From NCBI GenBank assembly GCA_033765305.1, contig JANRID010000044.1:1-64000 (forward strand): 64,000 nt of DNA, given 5' to 3'. The notes beneath the pieces were generated by a model that did no database searches, had not been told where the DNA came from, and saw only the letters and a program-made list of their open reading frames with translations. The stretch is from RDXT01 sp033765305 (GTDB taxonomy: Bacteria; Bacteroidota; Bacteroidia; J057). This document shows, piece by piece, positions 6,507 through 16,907 of this stretch. The translations under genes were made by a program, and so were the position numbers. Position 1 is the stretch's first letter, and every line of letters begins with the position of its first letter.

Positions 6507-7604
6507 TCACCGCACCTTTTTGCGGCGGTTGCGCTCGAAGTCCTCGAAGATGTACTCGCCCAAGCCCTGCAGGCTGGTGTAAAAGGCGCGGCCGTTGTTG
6601 ACCTTCGTGAATTCCTGCACAAACTCCACCAGCCAGCTGTCTTTGGCGATCATGAAGGTGGTGATGGGGATTTTGAGCCGGCGGGCCTGCGCGGCCAGGT
6701 TCAGCGTCTGGTTGAGGATTTTGCGGTCGAGGCCGAAGCTGTTTTTGTAATAGCGGGCGCCCTCGCGGATGCAGGTAGGCTTGCCGTCGGTGATCATGAA
6801 GATCTGCTTGTTGCCGGTCTTGCGGCGGCGCAGCAGGTCCATTGCCAGTTCGAGGCCTGCGACGGTATTCGTATGGTAGGGCCCCACCTGGAGGTAGGGG
6901 AGGTCCTTGACCTGGATCTGCCAGGCGTCGTTGCCGAACACGATGATATCCAGCGTATCCTTGGGGTATTTGCGCATGATCAGCTCGGAAAGGGCCATCG
7001 CCACCTTCTTGGCAGGAGTGATGCGGTCTTCGCCGTAGAGGATCATGGAGTGCGAGATATCGATCATGAGCACGGTGGAGACGGAGGTCTTGTGCTCCTT
7101 TTCGCTCACGGTGAGGTCGTTCTCGGTGAGCATGAACTCCTCGATGCCGTGGTTGACCTGGGCATTGCGGAAGGACTCGGTGAAAGCGATATGCTCGACC
7201 GGGTCGCCGAACTCGAACTGCTTGAGCTCGCTCATGGGCTCGTCGCCGGCGCCGGTCTGGGGCGAGCGGTGGTCGCCGCGGCCCGAGCGCTTGAGCTTGC
7301 CGAAGATCTCCTCCAGGGCGCGCTGGCGGATGCTCTGCTCGGACTTGGCCGTAATGCGGATATTGCCGCCGGGCTCATCTTCGGTAATGTAGCCGTTGCG
7401 CTTCAGGTCCTCGATGAAGTCGCCCATGCCGTACTCGTTGTCCGTGAGGCCGTACTGGCGGTCGAGCTGGTTCATCCAGTTGAGGGCTTCCGACACGTCG
7501 CCGGAAGTATAGTTGAGCAGTTCGAGGAAAATCTTGAGGAGCCGCTGGAAGGGGTCGCCATCCTTCGGGTCCGGAATAAACGGGGTAAAACGGTAGCCGA
7601 TCAT
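6507..7604 (-). CDS. VWA-domain protein, partner of a MoxR-type ATPase
   Basis: 365 residues. A mostly helical N-terminal region of about 170 residues precedes a von Willebrand A domain with an intact metal-ion site: DISHS at 182-186, a Thr in GPYHTNTVAG, and ITDGKPT. VWA proteins of this size pair with MoxR/Mg-chelatase-like AAA+ ATPases to remodel or metal-load target proteins. The likely partner ATPase is at 9442 on the opposite strand, with a third gene between them. There is no signal peptide, so it is cytoplasmic. The start ATG at 7604 gives MIGYRFTPFIPD, a plausible family start. Confidence 0.85.
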   Translation of the reverse strand: MIGYRFTPFIPDPKDGDPFQRLLKIFLELLNYTSGDVSEALNWMNQLDRQYGLTDNEYGMGDFIEDLKRNGYITEDEPGGNIRITAKSEQSIRQRALEEIFGKLKRSGRGDHRSPQTGAGDEPMSELKQFEFGDPVEHIAFTESFRNAQVNHGIEEFMLTENDLTVSEKEHKTSVSTVLMIDISHSMILYGEDRITPAKKVAMALSELIMRKYPKDTLDIIVFGNDAWQIQVKDLPYLQVGPYHTNTVAGLELAMDLLRRRKTGNKQIFMITDGKPTCIREGARYYKNSFGLDRKILNQTLNLAAQARRLKIPITTFMIAKDSWLVEFVQEFTKVNNGRAFYTSLQGLGEYIFEDFERNRRKKVR

Positions 7605-7692
7605 GCAATACCTCCGGGGATAAGGCGCCGAATGCGGGACTGAAAGTAGGGAAAATTCACCGGATTAAACGCAAGGGGAGGGTTTTTGTTCG

Positions 7693-7700
7693 TAGCTTTG
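7693..7700 (+). promoter_or_regulatory. -7 promoter box TAGCTTTG
   Basis: Exact match to the Bacteroidota -7 consensus TAnnTTTG, 92 bp before the M1-like gene. No clear TTTG is found at the -33 spacing. Confidence 0.45.
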
Positions 7701-7792
7701 GGGCCGGAAACCGGGAAGGGGCGCTTCCTTCCGGCTGGATGCCAGCACGTTATGCAGCCTGGCTTCCGGCGGCCTCCGGCGAATGAGCAGCT

Positions 7793-9244
7793 ATGAATCT
7801 CCGACTGTTGCTGATCAGCGTTCTGTCCCTCTGGGGCCCGCTTGCGGTTCAGGCCCAGCCTTCGCCGCTGTACACCTGCTACGACGTGCTGTTTTACGGC
7901 CTTGAATGCAAGCTCGATCCGGGCACGAAGCGCATTGCCGGCACGAGCCGGATCCGCTTCCGGGCGGTGCAGCCGGCAGCGGAGCTGCAGCTGGACCTCG
8001 ACGGATCGCTGCGGGCGGTGCGGGTGACGCTGGACGGGCTTCCGATGAGTTTTCAGCAGATCCAGGACAGCCTGCGGGTTCGGTTCCCTGCGCGCCTGCG
8101 CAAGGGGCTGGTGTACACCCTGGAGGTGTTGTATGCCGGCGCGCCCGACCACGGCGCGGTCTGGCAGCAGGACCCGCGCGGGGCGGCGTGGATCAGCCTG
8201 CAGGCGCCGGGCATGAAGCCCAGCGGCTGGTGGCCGCTGAAAGACCGGCCCGAAGACCTCGCCGACAGCATGCAGCTGGCGGTGATCGTGCAGGCCGGCC
8301 CCAACGTCGCCGCCAACGGCAGCCTGCTCCGCATCGAGGAGCAGCCGGGCAATTTCCGGCGCTGGGTGTACCGCTACGCCGATCCGGTCGGCGGCGCCGA
8401 CCTGCGCCTCGGCATCGGAGACTACCGCCTCGTCCGCGAAACCCACCGCAACGCCGAAGGCGTCTACGAGCTGCGCTATTTCGCCCTCACCGCCCATCAG
8501 ATGCAGGGCGAGGCCTGGCTGGGGCGTATCCGCCAGGCTATTTCCGTGCTGGAGCGGCAGCTGGGCCCCTGCTCCGCGCTCCGCAGCGGCCTTACCTGGG
8601 TGGAAAGCCCCCTCGCCCCCGGCCTGCCGGCCCCCGACCCCGTGGAAGAGGCCGCCTTCCTCTGGTTTGGGCGCATGCTCCGCGCCGCCAGCCCCGCCGA
8701 TCAGCCCATGATCGCCGGCCTGCGCGAATACGCCGGCCTGCTCTATCTTGAAGAAGTCTCCGGCCTGGAGCAGGCCGAAGCGCTGCTGCGCACCCAGCCT
8801 GCCGAGCGCTACCTGGCCTCCCGCCTCTTCCACACCCTGCGCATGCGCAGCAGCGCCCCCTCCGTCTGGAGCAGCCTCCTGCGCTCGCTGCCGCGCCTGG
8901 CCAGCCCCCAGGGCGTCAGCGGCGAAACCCTCATGCAGGTCTTCAGCGATCAGCTCGGCCAGGACTATGTGCCCTGGTTCATCCAGTATCTCTACGTCCG
9001 CAAGCTGCCCGTGCTGGAGTATTATTATGGCGGCTCCGTCCGCAAGCCCGTGCTCACCTACCGCTGGCAGGCCGATACCGACGGCTTCAACCTGCCGGTG
9101 GAGCTGCGCTTCGGCGAGCAGTCCGTGCTCATCATCCCCGAACGGGACTGGAACACCCTCAGCGGCAGAAACTATGTGACGCGGAATGCATCCATCGAGC
9201 CGCCCTGGCAGCTCTTCGAGGTGCAGGAGGTGCCCCGGCCATGA
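7793..9244 (+). CDS. M1-aminopeptidase-like secreted protein without zinc site (pseudoenzyme)
   Basis: 483 residues with a signal peptide (cleavage near VQAQ, residue 22). The N-terminal half has the M1 beta-sandwich feel (HYD-like DVLFYGLECKLDPGTKRIAGTSRIRF; GWWPLKD). The catalytic region keeps the M1 frame but not the residues. EEAAFLWFG (285-293) aligns with HExxHxWFG, and 18 residues after Phe289 lies Ala308 in IAGLREYAGLLYLE, where M1 enzymes have the third ligand in WxxEGLAxY. So both His and the ligand Glu are replaced while Glu286 and the HExxHx18E spacing persist. It may act as a binding or scaffold protein. I am confident of the homology pattern and less so of the role. Confidence 0.65.
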   Translation: MNLRLLLISVLSLWGPLAVQAQPSPLYTCYDVLFYGLECKLDPGTKRIAGTSRIRFRAVQPAAELQLDLDGSLRAVRVTLDGLPMSFQQIQDSLRVRFPARLRKGLVYTLEVLYAGAPDHGAVWQQDPRGAAWISLQAPGMKPSGWWPLKDRPEDLADSMQLAVIVQAGPNVAANGSLLRIEEQPGNFRRWVYRYADPVGGADLRLGIGDYRLVRETHRNAEGVYELRYFALTAHQMQGEAWLGRIRQAISVLERQLGPCSALRSGLTWVESPLAPGLPAPDPVEEAAFLWFGRMLRAASPADQPMIAGLREYAGLLYLEEVSGLEQAEALLRTQPAERYLASRLFHTLRMRSSAPSVWSSLLRSLPRLASPQGVSGETLMQVFSDQLGQDYVPWFIQYLYVRKLPVLEYYYGGSVRKPVLTYRWQADTDGFNLPVELRFGEQSVLIIPERDWNTLSGRNYVTRNASIEPPWQLFEVQEVPRP

Positions 9245-9256
9245 CCCAAAAAACCA

Positions 9257-9276
9257 GGGGGAGCGAAGGCTCCCCC
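9257..9276 (+). terminator. Hairpin terminator after the M1-like gene
   Basis: GGGGGAGC and GCTCCCCC form an 8-bp stem around a GAAG loop, preceded by an A-run. The downstream T-tract is poor. Confidence 0.6.
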
Positions 9277-9441
9277 ATTGGCTCATTTACCCGAATGTAA
9301 TGGATGCAGGACACAGAGATAACGCTGCCCCCGTCCGGTTTCGTACACCGCCGCCGCAATTCGTGCAATCCTGCTCCCAGGCGCCGCCGGCGTCAACAAT
9401 CTCCCTCCGATTCCGTTTAACCTAGCGTCAACCGACTGTAC

Positions 9442-10986
9442 ATGGCATTTCCCGCAGACCCGCAATCTCTCCGCACCCTCGGCGCCCTCAAAGCTGCCGG
9501 CTACGCAACCCGGACCGTCAAGGATGAACTTCGCTACAACCTGATCCAGAAGCTCCGCCGCCGCGAGCCGGTGTTTCCCGGCATCGTGGGCTACGAGGAT
9601 ACGGTCATCCCGGATTTGCAGCGTGCGATTCTCTCCCGCCACAATATCATCCTCCTCGGGCTCCGGGGGCAGGCCAAAACGCGCATCGCCCGCCTGATGA
9701 CCGGCCTGCTGGATCCGTATATCCCGGTGGTGGACGGGTCGGAGCTGAACGACGACCCCTTTCAGCCGCTTTCGCGCTTCGCGCGCGAGCTCGTGCGGGA
9801 GCGCGGCGACGAAACCCCCATCCGCTGGGTGCTCCGCGATGAGCGGTATGTGGAAAAACTGGCCACCCCGGATGTGACCGTCGCCGACCTCATCGGCGAT
9901 GTGGACCCCATCAAGGCCGCGACGATGAAGCTGCCGTATTCCGACGAGCGCGTCATCCACTTCGGCCTCATTCCCCGCGCCAACCGGGGCATCTTCGTCA
10001 TCAACGAGCTGCCGGACCTCCAGCCGCGCATCCAGGTGGCGCTCTTCAACATGCTCCAGGAAGGCGACATCCAGATCCGGGGCTTTCACCTGCGGCTGCC
10101 CCTCGATGTGCAGTTTGTCTTCACCGCCAACCCCGAGGACTACACCAACCGCGGAAATATCGTCACCCCGCTCAAGGACCGGATCGAAAGCCAGATCCTG
10201 ACCCACTATCCCCGCTCCCTGGAGCTCTCGCTCCAGATCACGCAGCAGGAGGCCCGGGTGGCGCCCGAGCAGCAGCAGCAGGTGCAGGTCGATCCGCTGG
10301 CGGCGCAGCTCGTGGAGCAGGTGGCCATCGAGGCACGGGGCAGCGAATATGTGGATGCAAAAAGCGGCGTCTCGGCGCGCCTGACGATTTCGGCCTACGA
10401 AAACCTGCACTCCTCCGTGGAGCGCCGCCTGATCCTCAACGGCGAGCAGAAGGGCCTCACCCGCATCGGCGACCTGATCGGCGTGATCCCGGCCATCACC
10501 GGCAAGATCGAGCTGGTGTACGAAGGCGAGCAGGAAGGCCCGGCCATCGTGGCCCAGAAGCTCATCAGCAAGGCCCTGCGCAAGCTCTTCGTGGAGTATT
10601 TCCCCAACCCCGAAAAGCTCAAGCGCAACGCTGCCGACAATCCGTACAAGGAAGTGACCCAGTGGTTCGGCAAAGGCCGCGTGCTCGACCTGCACGCCGA
10701 TACCTCGGAGGCTGAATACCGCCGCCTGCTGGATTCCGTTCCGGGGCTCAAAGCCCTCGTCAAGGCCTACCATCCCAAGGAGGACGAAGCGCGCCGCTAC
10801 CTGCTGATGGAATTCGTGCTGCACGGGCTGGCCGAGTTTTCCCTCCTGGGCAAACAAGGCATCGAAGCCGGCGTGCAGTTCAAAGACCTGCTGAGCAATA
10901 TGCTCGCCATGCCGCCGGACCGGGACGAAGAAGAGGACGACGACGAGGATCTCGGCGGATATTATGAAGACAAACGCAGACGCTGA
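9442..10986 (+). CDS. MoxR/Mg-chelatase-like AAA+ ATPase
   Basis: 514 residues. A P-loop LLGLRGQAKTR lies near residues 71-81, followed by the long insert typical of Mg-chelatase-type AAA+ proteins and GIFVINELPDL in place of the usual Walker B IDE. FTANPEDYTNRGNIVTPLKDRIESQI is the sensor-1/arginine-finger region. The C-terminus is a run of acidic residues (DEEEDDDEDL). Together with the VWA protein at 6507-7604 it would form a two-component ATP-driven chaperone/metal-insertion system. The ABC transporter gene follows after 41 bp on the same strand. Confidence 0.88.
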   Translation: MAFPADPQSLRTLGALKAAGYATRTVKDELRYNLIQKLRRREPVFPGIVGYEDTVIPDLQRAILSRHNIILLGLRGQAKTRIARLMTGLLDPYIPVVDGSELNDDPFQPLSRFARELVRERGDETPIRWVLRDERYVEKLATPDVTVADLIGDVDPIKAATMKLPYSDERVIHFGLIPRANRGIFVINELPDLQPRIQVALFNMLQEGDIQIRGFHLRLPLDVQFVFTANPEDYTNRGNIVTPLKDRIESQILTHYPRSLELSLQITQQEARVAPEQQQQVQVDPLAAQLVEQVAIEARGSEYVDAKSGVSARLTISAYENLHSSVERRLILNGEQKGLTRIGDLIGVIPAITGKIELVYEGEQEGPAIVAQKLISKALRKLFVEYFPNPEKLKRNAADNPYKEVTQWFGKGRVLDLHADTSEAEYRRLLDSVPGLKALVKAYHPKEDEARRYLLMEFVLHGLAEFSLLGKQGIEAGVQFKDLLSNMLAMPPDRDEEEDDDEDLGGYYEDKRRR

Positions 10987-11027
10987 GCCGCTGAGCCGGT
11001 CCGGCATTCTCCCACATCCCTTGTTTC

Positions 11028-12902
<1,875 letters not shown>

Positions 12903-12905
12903 TCC

Positions 12906-15011
12906 TCAGGCCACAGCGCCCAGCGATGCATGGGCCTGGATGTAGGCCCGGTACTGCCGGACCATGTCGGCATGCGCCGGATGCGCCAGCTCCGGATCGG
13001 TTTCGATGAGGTGGAAAGCCGCTTCGCGCGCCTCCTGGAGCAGCTCCTGATCTTCGACGATATCGGCCAGGCGGAATTCAGGGACCCCGCTCTGGCGGGT
13101 GCCGAGGAAATCGCCGGGGCCGCGCAGTTCGAGGTCGATTTCAGCAATGCGGAAGCCATCGTTGGTTTCCTCCATGGCGGCGAGGCGCCGCCGGCCTTCG
13201 TTGGAGAGCTTGGCGCCGGCCATGAGGATGCAGTAGCTCTGCGCGCTGCCGCGGCCCACGCGCCCCCGGAGCTGGTGCAGCTGCGAAAGCCCGAAGCGTT
13301 CGGCATTTTCCACCACCATGATGCTCGCATTCGGCACATCCACCCCCACTTCGATCACCGTGGTGGAGACCAGGATATGCGTCTGGCGCCGGATGAAGCG
13401 CTGCATTTCGAGGTCTTTGGCTTCGGAGTCCATCCGCCCGTGCACCAGGCCCACGCGGAAGCCCTGGAAGTGGCGCTCCAGCAGCTCGTGGCCTTTCTCT
13501 GCGGCCAGCAGGTCCACCTTTTCCGATTCTTCCACCAGCGGATACACCACATAGGCCTGGCGGCCCTGCTCCAGTTCTCTGCGGATGAAGCCGAAGAGTT
13601 CGAGGCGCTTGGACTCGCGGAAGACCCGGGTGCGGATCTCCTTGCGGCCCGGCGGCAGCTCGTCGATGACCGACACATCCACATCGCCGTAGAGCGTCAT
13701 GGCCAGGGTGCGGGGAATGGGCGTAGCGGTCATGACGAGGTTGTGCGGATAGGGGTCGGCTTTCTGCCAGAGGCGGGCGCGCTGAAGCACGCCGAATTTA
13801 TGCTGCTCGTCCACGATGACGAGCCCCAGCCGCTGGAAGCGCACGCTGTCCTCGATCAGGGCGTGGGTGCCGATGGCGAGGTCGGCTTCGCCGGAGGCGA
13901 GGGCATCGAGGGCCTCGTCGCGGACCTTTTTGCGCTGCCCGCCCACGAGCAGCACGGTTTTCAGCCCGATTTTCTCCGCCATGGGGGCGAGTTTGGCGTA
14001 ATGCTGCTCCGCGAGGATGGCCGTAGGCGCCATCAGCATCGACTGGAAGCCGTTGTCGCGGGCCATGAGCATGGTCATGAAGGCCACCATGGTCTTGCCG
14101 CTGCCCACATCGCCCTGCACGAGGCGGTTCATCTGCACGGGCCGGCCCAGGTCCCGGCGGATTTCCTTGAGCACCCGCTTCTGTGCGCCGGTAAGCTCGA
14201 AGGGCATATGCTGTTCGAAGAAGGTGTTGAACAGGGGGCCGATGCGCGTAAAGGGATGTGCGCGGTGCTCGCTTTTGGCTGCCGACTTGCGCCGGGCGAG
14301 CATGAGCTGGAAGAAAAACAGCTCCTCGAACTTCAGGCGGCGCTGGGCTGCGAAGAGGTGTTCGGGGCTGGGCGGAAAGTGGATATGCTGAATGGCCTCC
14401 TCGCGGGAGACCAGCCTGCAGCGCTGCCGGATCCCGTCGCTGAGGGATTCGGGCATCAGGCCGCGGGTTTCATCGAGCAGCTGATGCAGCAGGGCGCGGA
14501 ATCCCTGCGAGTCGAGGCCCATACGCCCCAGCGCCTCGGTGGAGGGGTAGAAAGGCACAATCTGCAGGGTGCGGCGCGGGCCGTCCTCGTCGCGCTGCGG
14601 ATCCATCTCCGGGTGGCTGATCTGCAGCATGCCGTTGTAGCGGGCCGGCGCGCCGAAAATCGCCAGCTCCTGCCCGGGCTTGAGGGATTTCTGGAGGTAT
14701 TTCACCCCCTGAAACCAGGTCAGCTCCAGGATGCCGCTGCCGTCGGTGAAGGAAGCCGTGAGGAGGCTTTTGCCGTTCCGGGTGGTTTGAAGCTGGATAT
14801 GGGTGATTTTTCCCACCAGCACGACCTGCTGGCCGTCGCCGCTGAGCTGGCTGATCTTGCTGACCTGGCTGCGGTCCACGTATTTGCGCGGGAAGTAGTG
14901 CGCCAGATCCAGGTAGGTGTGGATATTGCAGAATTTGCGCAGCGCGTCGGCCCGCTGGGGGCCGACCCGTTTGAGGTACATGATATCTTTCTGCCAGACG
15001 CGGTCGTTCAT
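12906..15011 (-). CDS. recG: ATP-dependent DNA helicase RecG
   Basis: 701 residues, full length for RecG. The N-terminal wedge/OB region (GKITHIQLQTTRNGKSLLTASFTDGSG) precedes two helicase domains: motif I GDVGSGKT (300-307), motif II DEQH (401-404), motif III MTATPIPRTLAMTLYGD, and motif VI QLRGRVGRGSAQSYC. It remodels stalled replication forks and Holliday junctions. The ATG at 15011 is in a good position; a possible -7 box TACCTTCG lies at 15046-15053. Confidence 0.96.
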   Translation of the reverse strand: MNDRVWQKDIMYLKRVGPQRADALRKFCNIHTYLDLAHYFPRKYVDRSQVSKISQLSGDGQQVVLVGKITHIQLQTTRNGKSLLTASFTDGSGILELTWFQGVKYLQKSLKPGQELAIFGAPARYNGMLQISHPEMDPQRDEDGPRRTLQIVPFYPSTEALGRMGLDSQGFRALLHQLLDETRGLMPESLSDGIRQRCRLVSREEAIQHIHFPPSPEHLFAAQRRLKFEELFFFQLMLARRKSAAKSEHRAHPFTRIGPLFNTFFEQHMPFELTGAQKRVLKEIRRDLGRPVQMNRLVQGDVGSGKTMVAFMTMLMARDNGFQSMLMAPTAILAEQHYAKLAPMAEKIGLKTVLLVGGQRKKVRDEALDALASGEADLAIGTHALIEDSVRFQRLGLVIVDEQHKFGVLQRARLWQKADPYPHNLVMTATPIPRTLAMTLYGDVDVSVIDELPPGRKEIRTRVFRESKRLELFGFIRRELEQGRQAYVVYPLVEESEKVDLLAAEKGHELLERHFQGFRVGLVHGRMDSEAKDLEMQRFIRRQTHILVSTTVIEVGVDVPNASIMVVENAERFGLSQLHQLRGRVGRGSAQSYCILMAGAKLSNEGRRRLAAMEETNDGFRIAEIDLELRGPGDFLGTRQSGVPEFRLADIVEDQELLQEAREAAFHLIETDPELAHPAHADMVRQYRAYIQAHASLGAVA

Positions 15012-15045
15012 GAACGGGAGGCGGATGGGATCTTGGGCGGTAGTG

Positions 15046-15053
15046 CGAAGGTA
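15046..15053 (-). promoter_or_regulatory. Possible -7 box (TACCTTCG) for recG
   Basis: A TAnnTT(T/C)G match in the 43-bp gap between the NeuD-like gene and recG, 35 bp before the recG start. Confidence 0.3.
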
Positions 15054-15054
15054 T

Positions 15055-15690
15055 TTATTTTCTGTGAGCGCGGGCAGGGATGCCTGTCCAGATTTCGCCG
15101 GGCGGCACCGGGCGGGTGACGACGGCGCCCGCGCCGACGACGGCGTTTTCGCCCACTTCGATGCCGGGCAGGACTACGGCGCCGGTGCCCAGCTCGGCGC
15201 CTGCGCCGATGCGCACGCCGCCGCTGAGGTGCACACCGGGCGCCAGGGCCGCGAAATCGCCGATTTCCGCATCGTGGCCCACGGTGCAGTGCAGGTTGAT
15301 GAGCACATGCTGCCCGATGCGGATGCTGGTGGTGAGGGTAACGCCGGCGCAGATGAGCGTGCCTGCGCCGACGGACACGTCCCAGCCAGCGCGGGCGCTG
15401 GGGTGGACGAGGGCGGCAGGCCGCAGGCCGGCCTGCTCGTAGGCGGGCGCGAGGCGGCGGCGCAGCGCCGGGCTGCCGAGGGCGATGGCAAAAGCCGTAT
15501 CCGGCGGCGGATCGGCCAGGACCTGGGCATCCGGGCCCAGCCACCGGAGATCCGGCGGCAGGCGGGCCGGCAGCTCGGGCGCGCTCAGGCCGGCCAGGCG
15601 CCAGCGCGGCTCAAGCTGGTTGAGATCGCGGACCAGTTGGGCGATTTCCCGGGCGAGGCCGCCGCCGCCGGCGAGAAGAAGAGACTGCAC
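15055..15690 (-). CDS. NeuD-like sugar O-acyltransferase (hexapeptide repeat)
   Basis: 211 residues. An N-terminal Rossmann-like part (LLLAGGGGLAREIAQL, the pyranose/PglD start) is followed by a left-handed beta-helix of hexapeptide repeats (VGAGTLICAGVTLTTSIRIGQHVLI) and a GHDAEIGDF segment with the catalytic His. Members acetylate sialic acids or UDP-4-amino sugars for surface glycans. No sugar-biosynthesis cluster adjoins it, so the substrate is open. It is upstream of recG on the same strand. Confidence 0.85.
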   Translation of the reverse strand: MQSLLLAGGGGLAREIAQLVRDLNQLEPRWRLAGLSAPELPARLPPDLRWLGPDAQVLADPPPDTAFAIALGSPALRRRLAPAYEQAGLRPAALVHPSARAGWDVSVGAGTLICAGVTLTTSIRIGQHVLINLHCTVGHDAEIGDFAALAPGVHLSGGVRIGAGAELGTGAVVLPGIEVGENAVVGAGAVVTRPVPPGEIWTGIPARAHRK

Positions 15691-15755
15691 AGCGCGATTG
15701 GGCTTTGTTTAAGTGGTGCCGGATTCTAAATTGCATGTTAATAACGTCAACTGCA

Positions 15756-16757
15756 ATGCAGACTCCGGGATTTGCCGGTTTCAGGGGGTGGTGGATCTGT
15801 ACAAGCCTGATCCTGGCCTGGTCGCAGCTGGCCTGCGACGGGAACGGATTTGCCACCCAGGCCTTTCAGTTCCGGGAAGCCGGAGCTGATTCGACGGATA
15901 TTCCGCTGGACAGCGTTGCGATCTGCGTATGGCCGCAGGTGGGGCTCCGGGCAGAGCCCGGCCTCAAGCGCCAGACCCGCGAAGGAAAGTCGAACTACCT
16001 CGTCACCCTTTATTACGGGGAAAAAGTCAAGGTGCTCGGCGAAACCGAAGTGCTGGAGCCCGAAGGCCGCACCTGGATGCGCGTGCAGCTCAAGGACGGG
16101 CAGGTCGGATGGGTCAACGACTACCTCTTCGAGCGCAAAGGCCGGCTGGCCGTGGTGCTCGAAGCTGCGGAGCTGTACCGCCGCCCCGATCTGATGACCC
16201 TCCGCAACGACCGGGTGATGCCGGGCGAAATCATCGTCCTGCTGGAGCAGCAGGGCGCCTGGCGGCATATCTCCGGGCGGGAAAAGCGCAAGAAAGGCTG
16301 GATCCAGGACCAGAGCCCGCTCAGCACGTCGAGCGTGGATGTGAAAGCGGCACTGCTGTACCAGAATGCCGTTCAGGAACGCACGGCATCCCGCCGCAAG
16401 ACCCGCCTGGAGGCCATCCTGGCCGACAAAACCCTGAGCGGCACCGCCCTGCGGCCCCTCATCGAGACCCGGATCCGCGAGTCTGCCACCGCCGACTCCA
16501 TCCAGGCCAACAATGCCTTCGTCGAATCGAACGAAAAATTGTATATTACGGATCCGCAGGCTGTGCTTTTCGCCCAGCCCGTTGCCGACCCCAACCAGAT
16601 CCTGCACCGCTTCTCCGCCGGGGAGGTCTGCTACCTCCTGGGCCGCGGCAGCCGCGAACCCATCGGCGAGCTGAGCGATTACTGGTACAAGGTCCGCACC
16701 GGCAGCAAGGAAGGCTGGGTCTACGGCTATTACACCTCCCTCCGCGCATTGGACTAA
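15756..16757 (+). CDS. Exported protein with SH3-like domains
   Basis: 333 residues from the ATG at 15756, chosen because it leads into a hydrophobic export signal ending WSQLAC (a weak lipobox). Two SH3b-like regions are visible: LRAEPG...VTLYYGEKVKVLG...WMRVQLKDGQVGWVNDYLF near the N-terminus, and a C-terminal one ending YWYKVRTGSKEGWVYGYY. A helical linker separates them. Such proteins bind peptidoglycan or other envelope polymers; no enzymatic domain is seen. Confidence 0.75.
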   Translation: MQTPGFAGFRGWWICTSLILAWSQLACDGNGFATQAFQFREAGADSTDIPLDSVAICVWPQVGLRAEPGLKRQTREGKSNYLVTLYYGEKVKVLGETEVLEPEGRTWMRVQLKDGQVGWVNDYLFERKGRLAVVLEAAELYRRPDLMTLRNDRVMPGEIIVLLEQQGAWRHISGREKRKKGWIQDQSPLSTSSVDVKAALLYQNAVQERTASRRKTRLEAILADKTLSGTALRPLIETRIRESATADSIQANNAFVESNEKLYITDPQAVLFAQPVADPNQILHRFSAGEVCYLLGRGSREPIGELSDYWYKVRTGSKEGWVYGYYTSLRALD

Positions 16758-16907
16758 TCCCTGCCCGTTTTCCTGCCCGCATACCCGATCCCCTCCGCCA
16801 CACAAGTCCCCGCCCGGTTTGACCGCCAGCCTTCAACCTTGTTGGTCAACCTATTTCAGGAAGGCACATCTTACTACCTGATACTTACTACTTACTACTA
16901 CTCCCCT

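Noticed and set aside
7601..9286. 561-codon minus-strand frame opposite the M1-like gene
   Set aside because: Composition typical of an antisense frame, while the plus strand encodes a signal peptide and M1 pattern.
12930..15119. 729-codon frame opposite recG
   Set aside because: Antisense to a well-conserved recG; GC-rich third positions keep the opposite frame open.
16858..16907. TACT-rich short repeats before the symporter
   Set aside because: Imperfect and few units; not convincing as a phase-variable tract.
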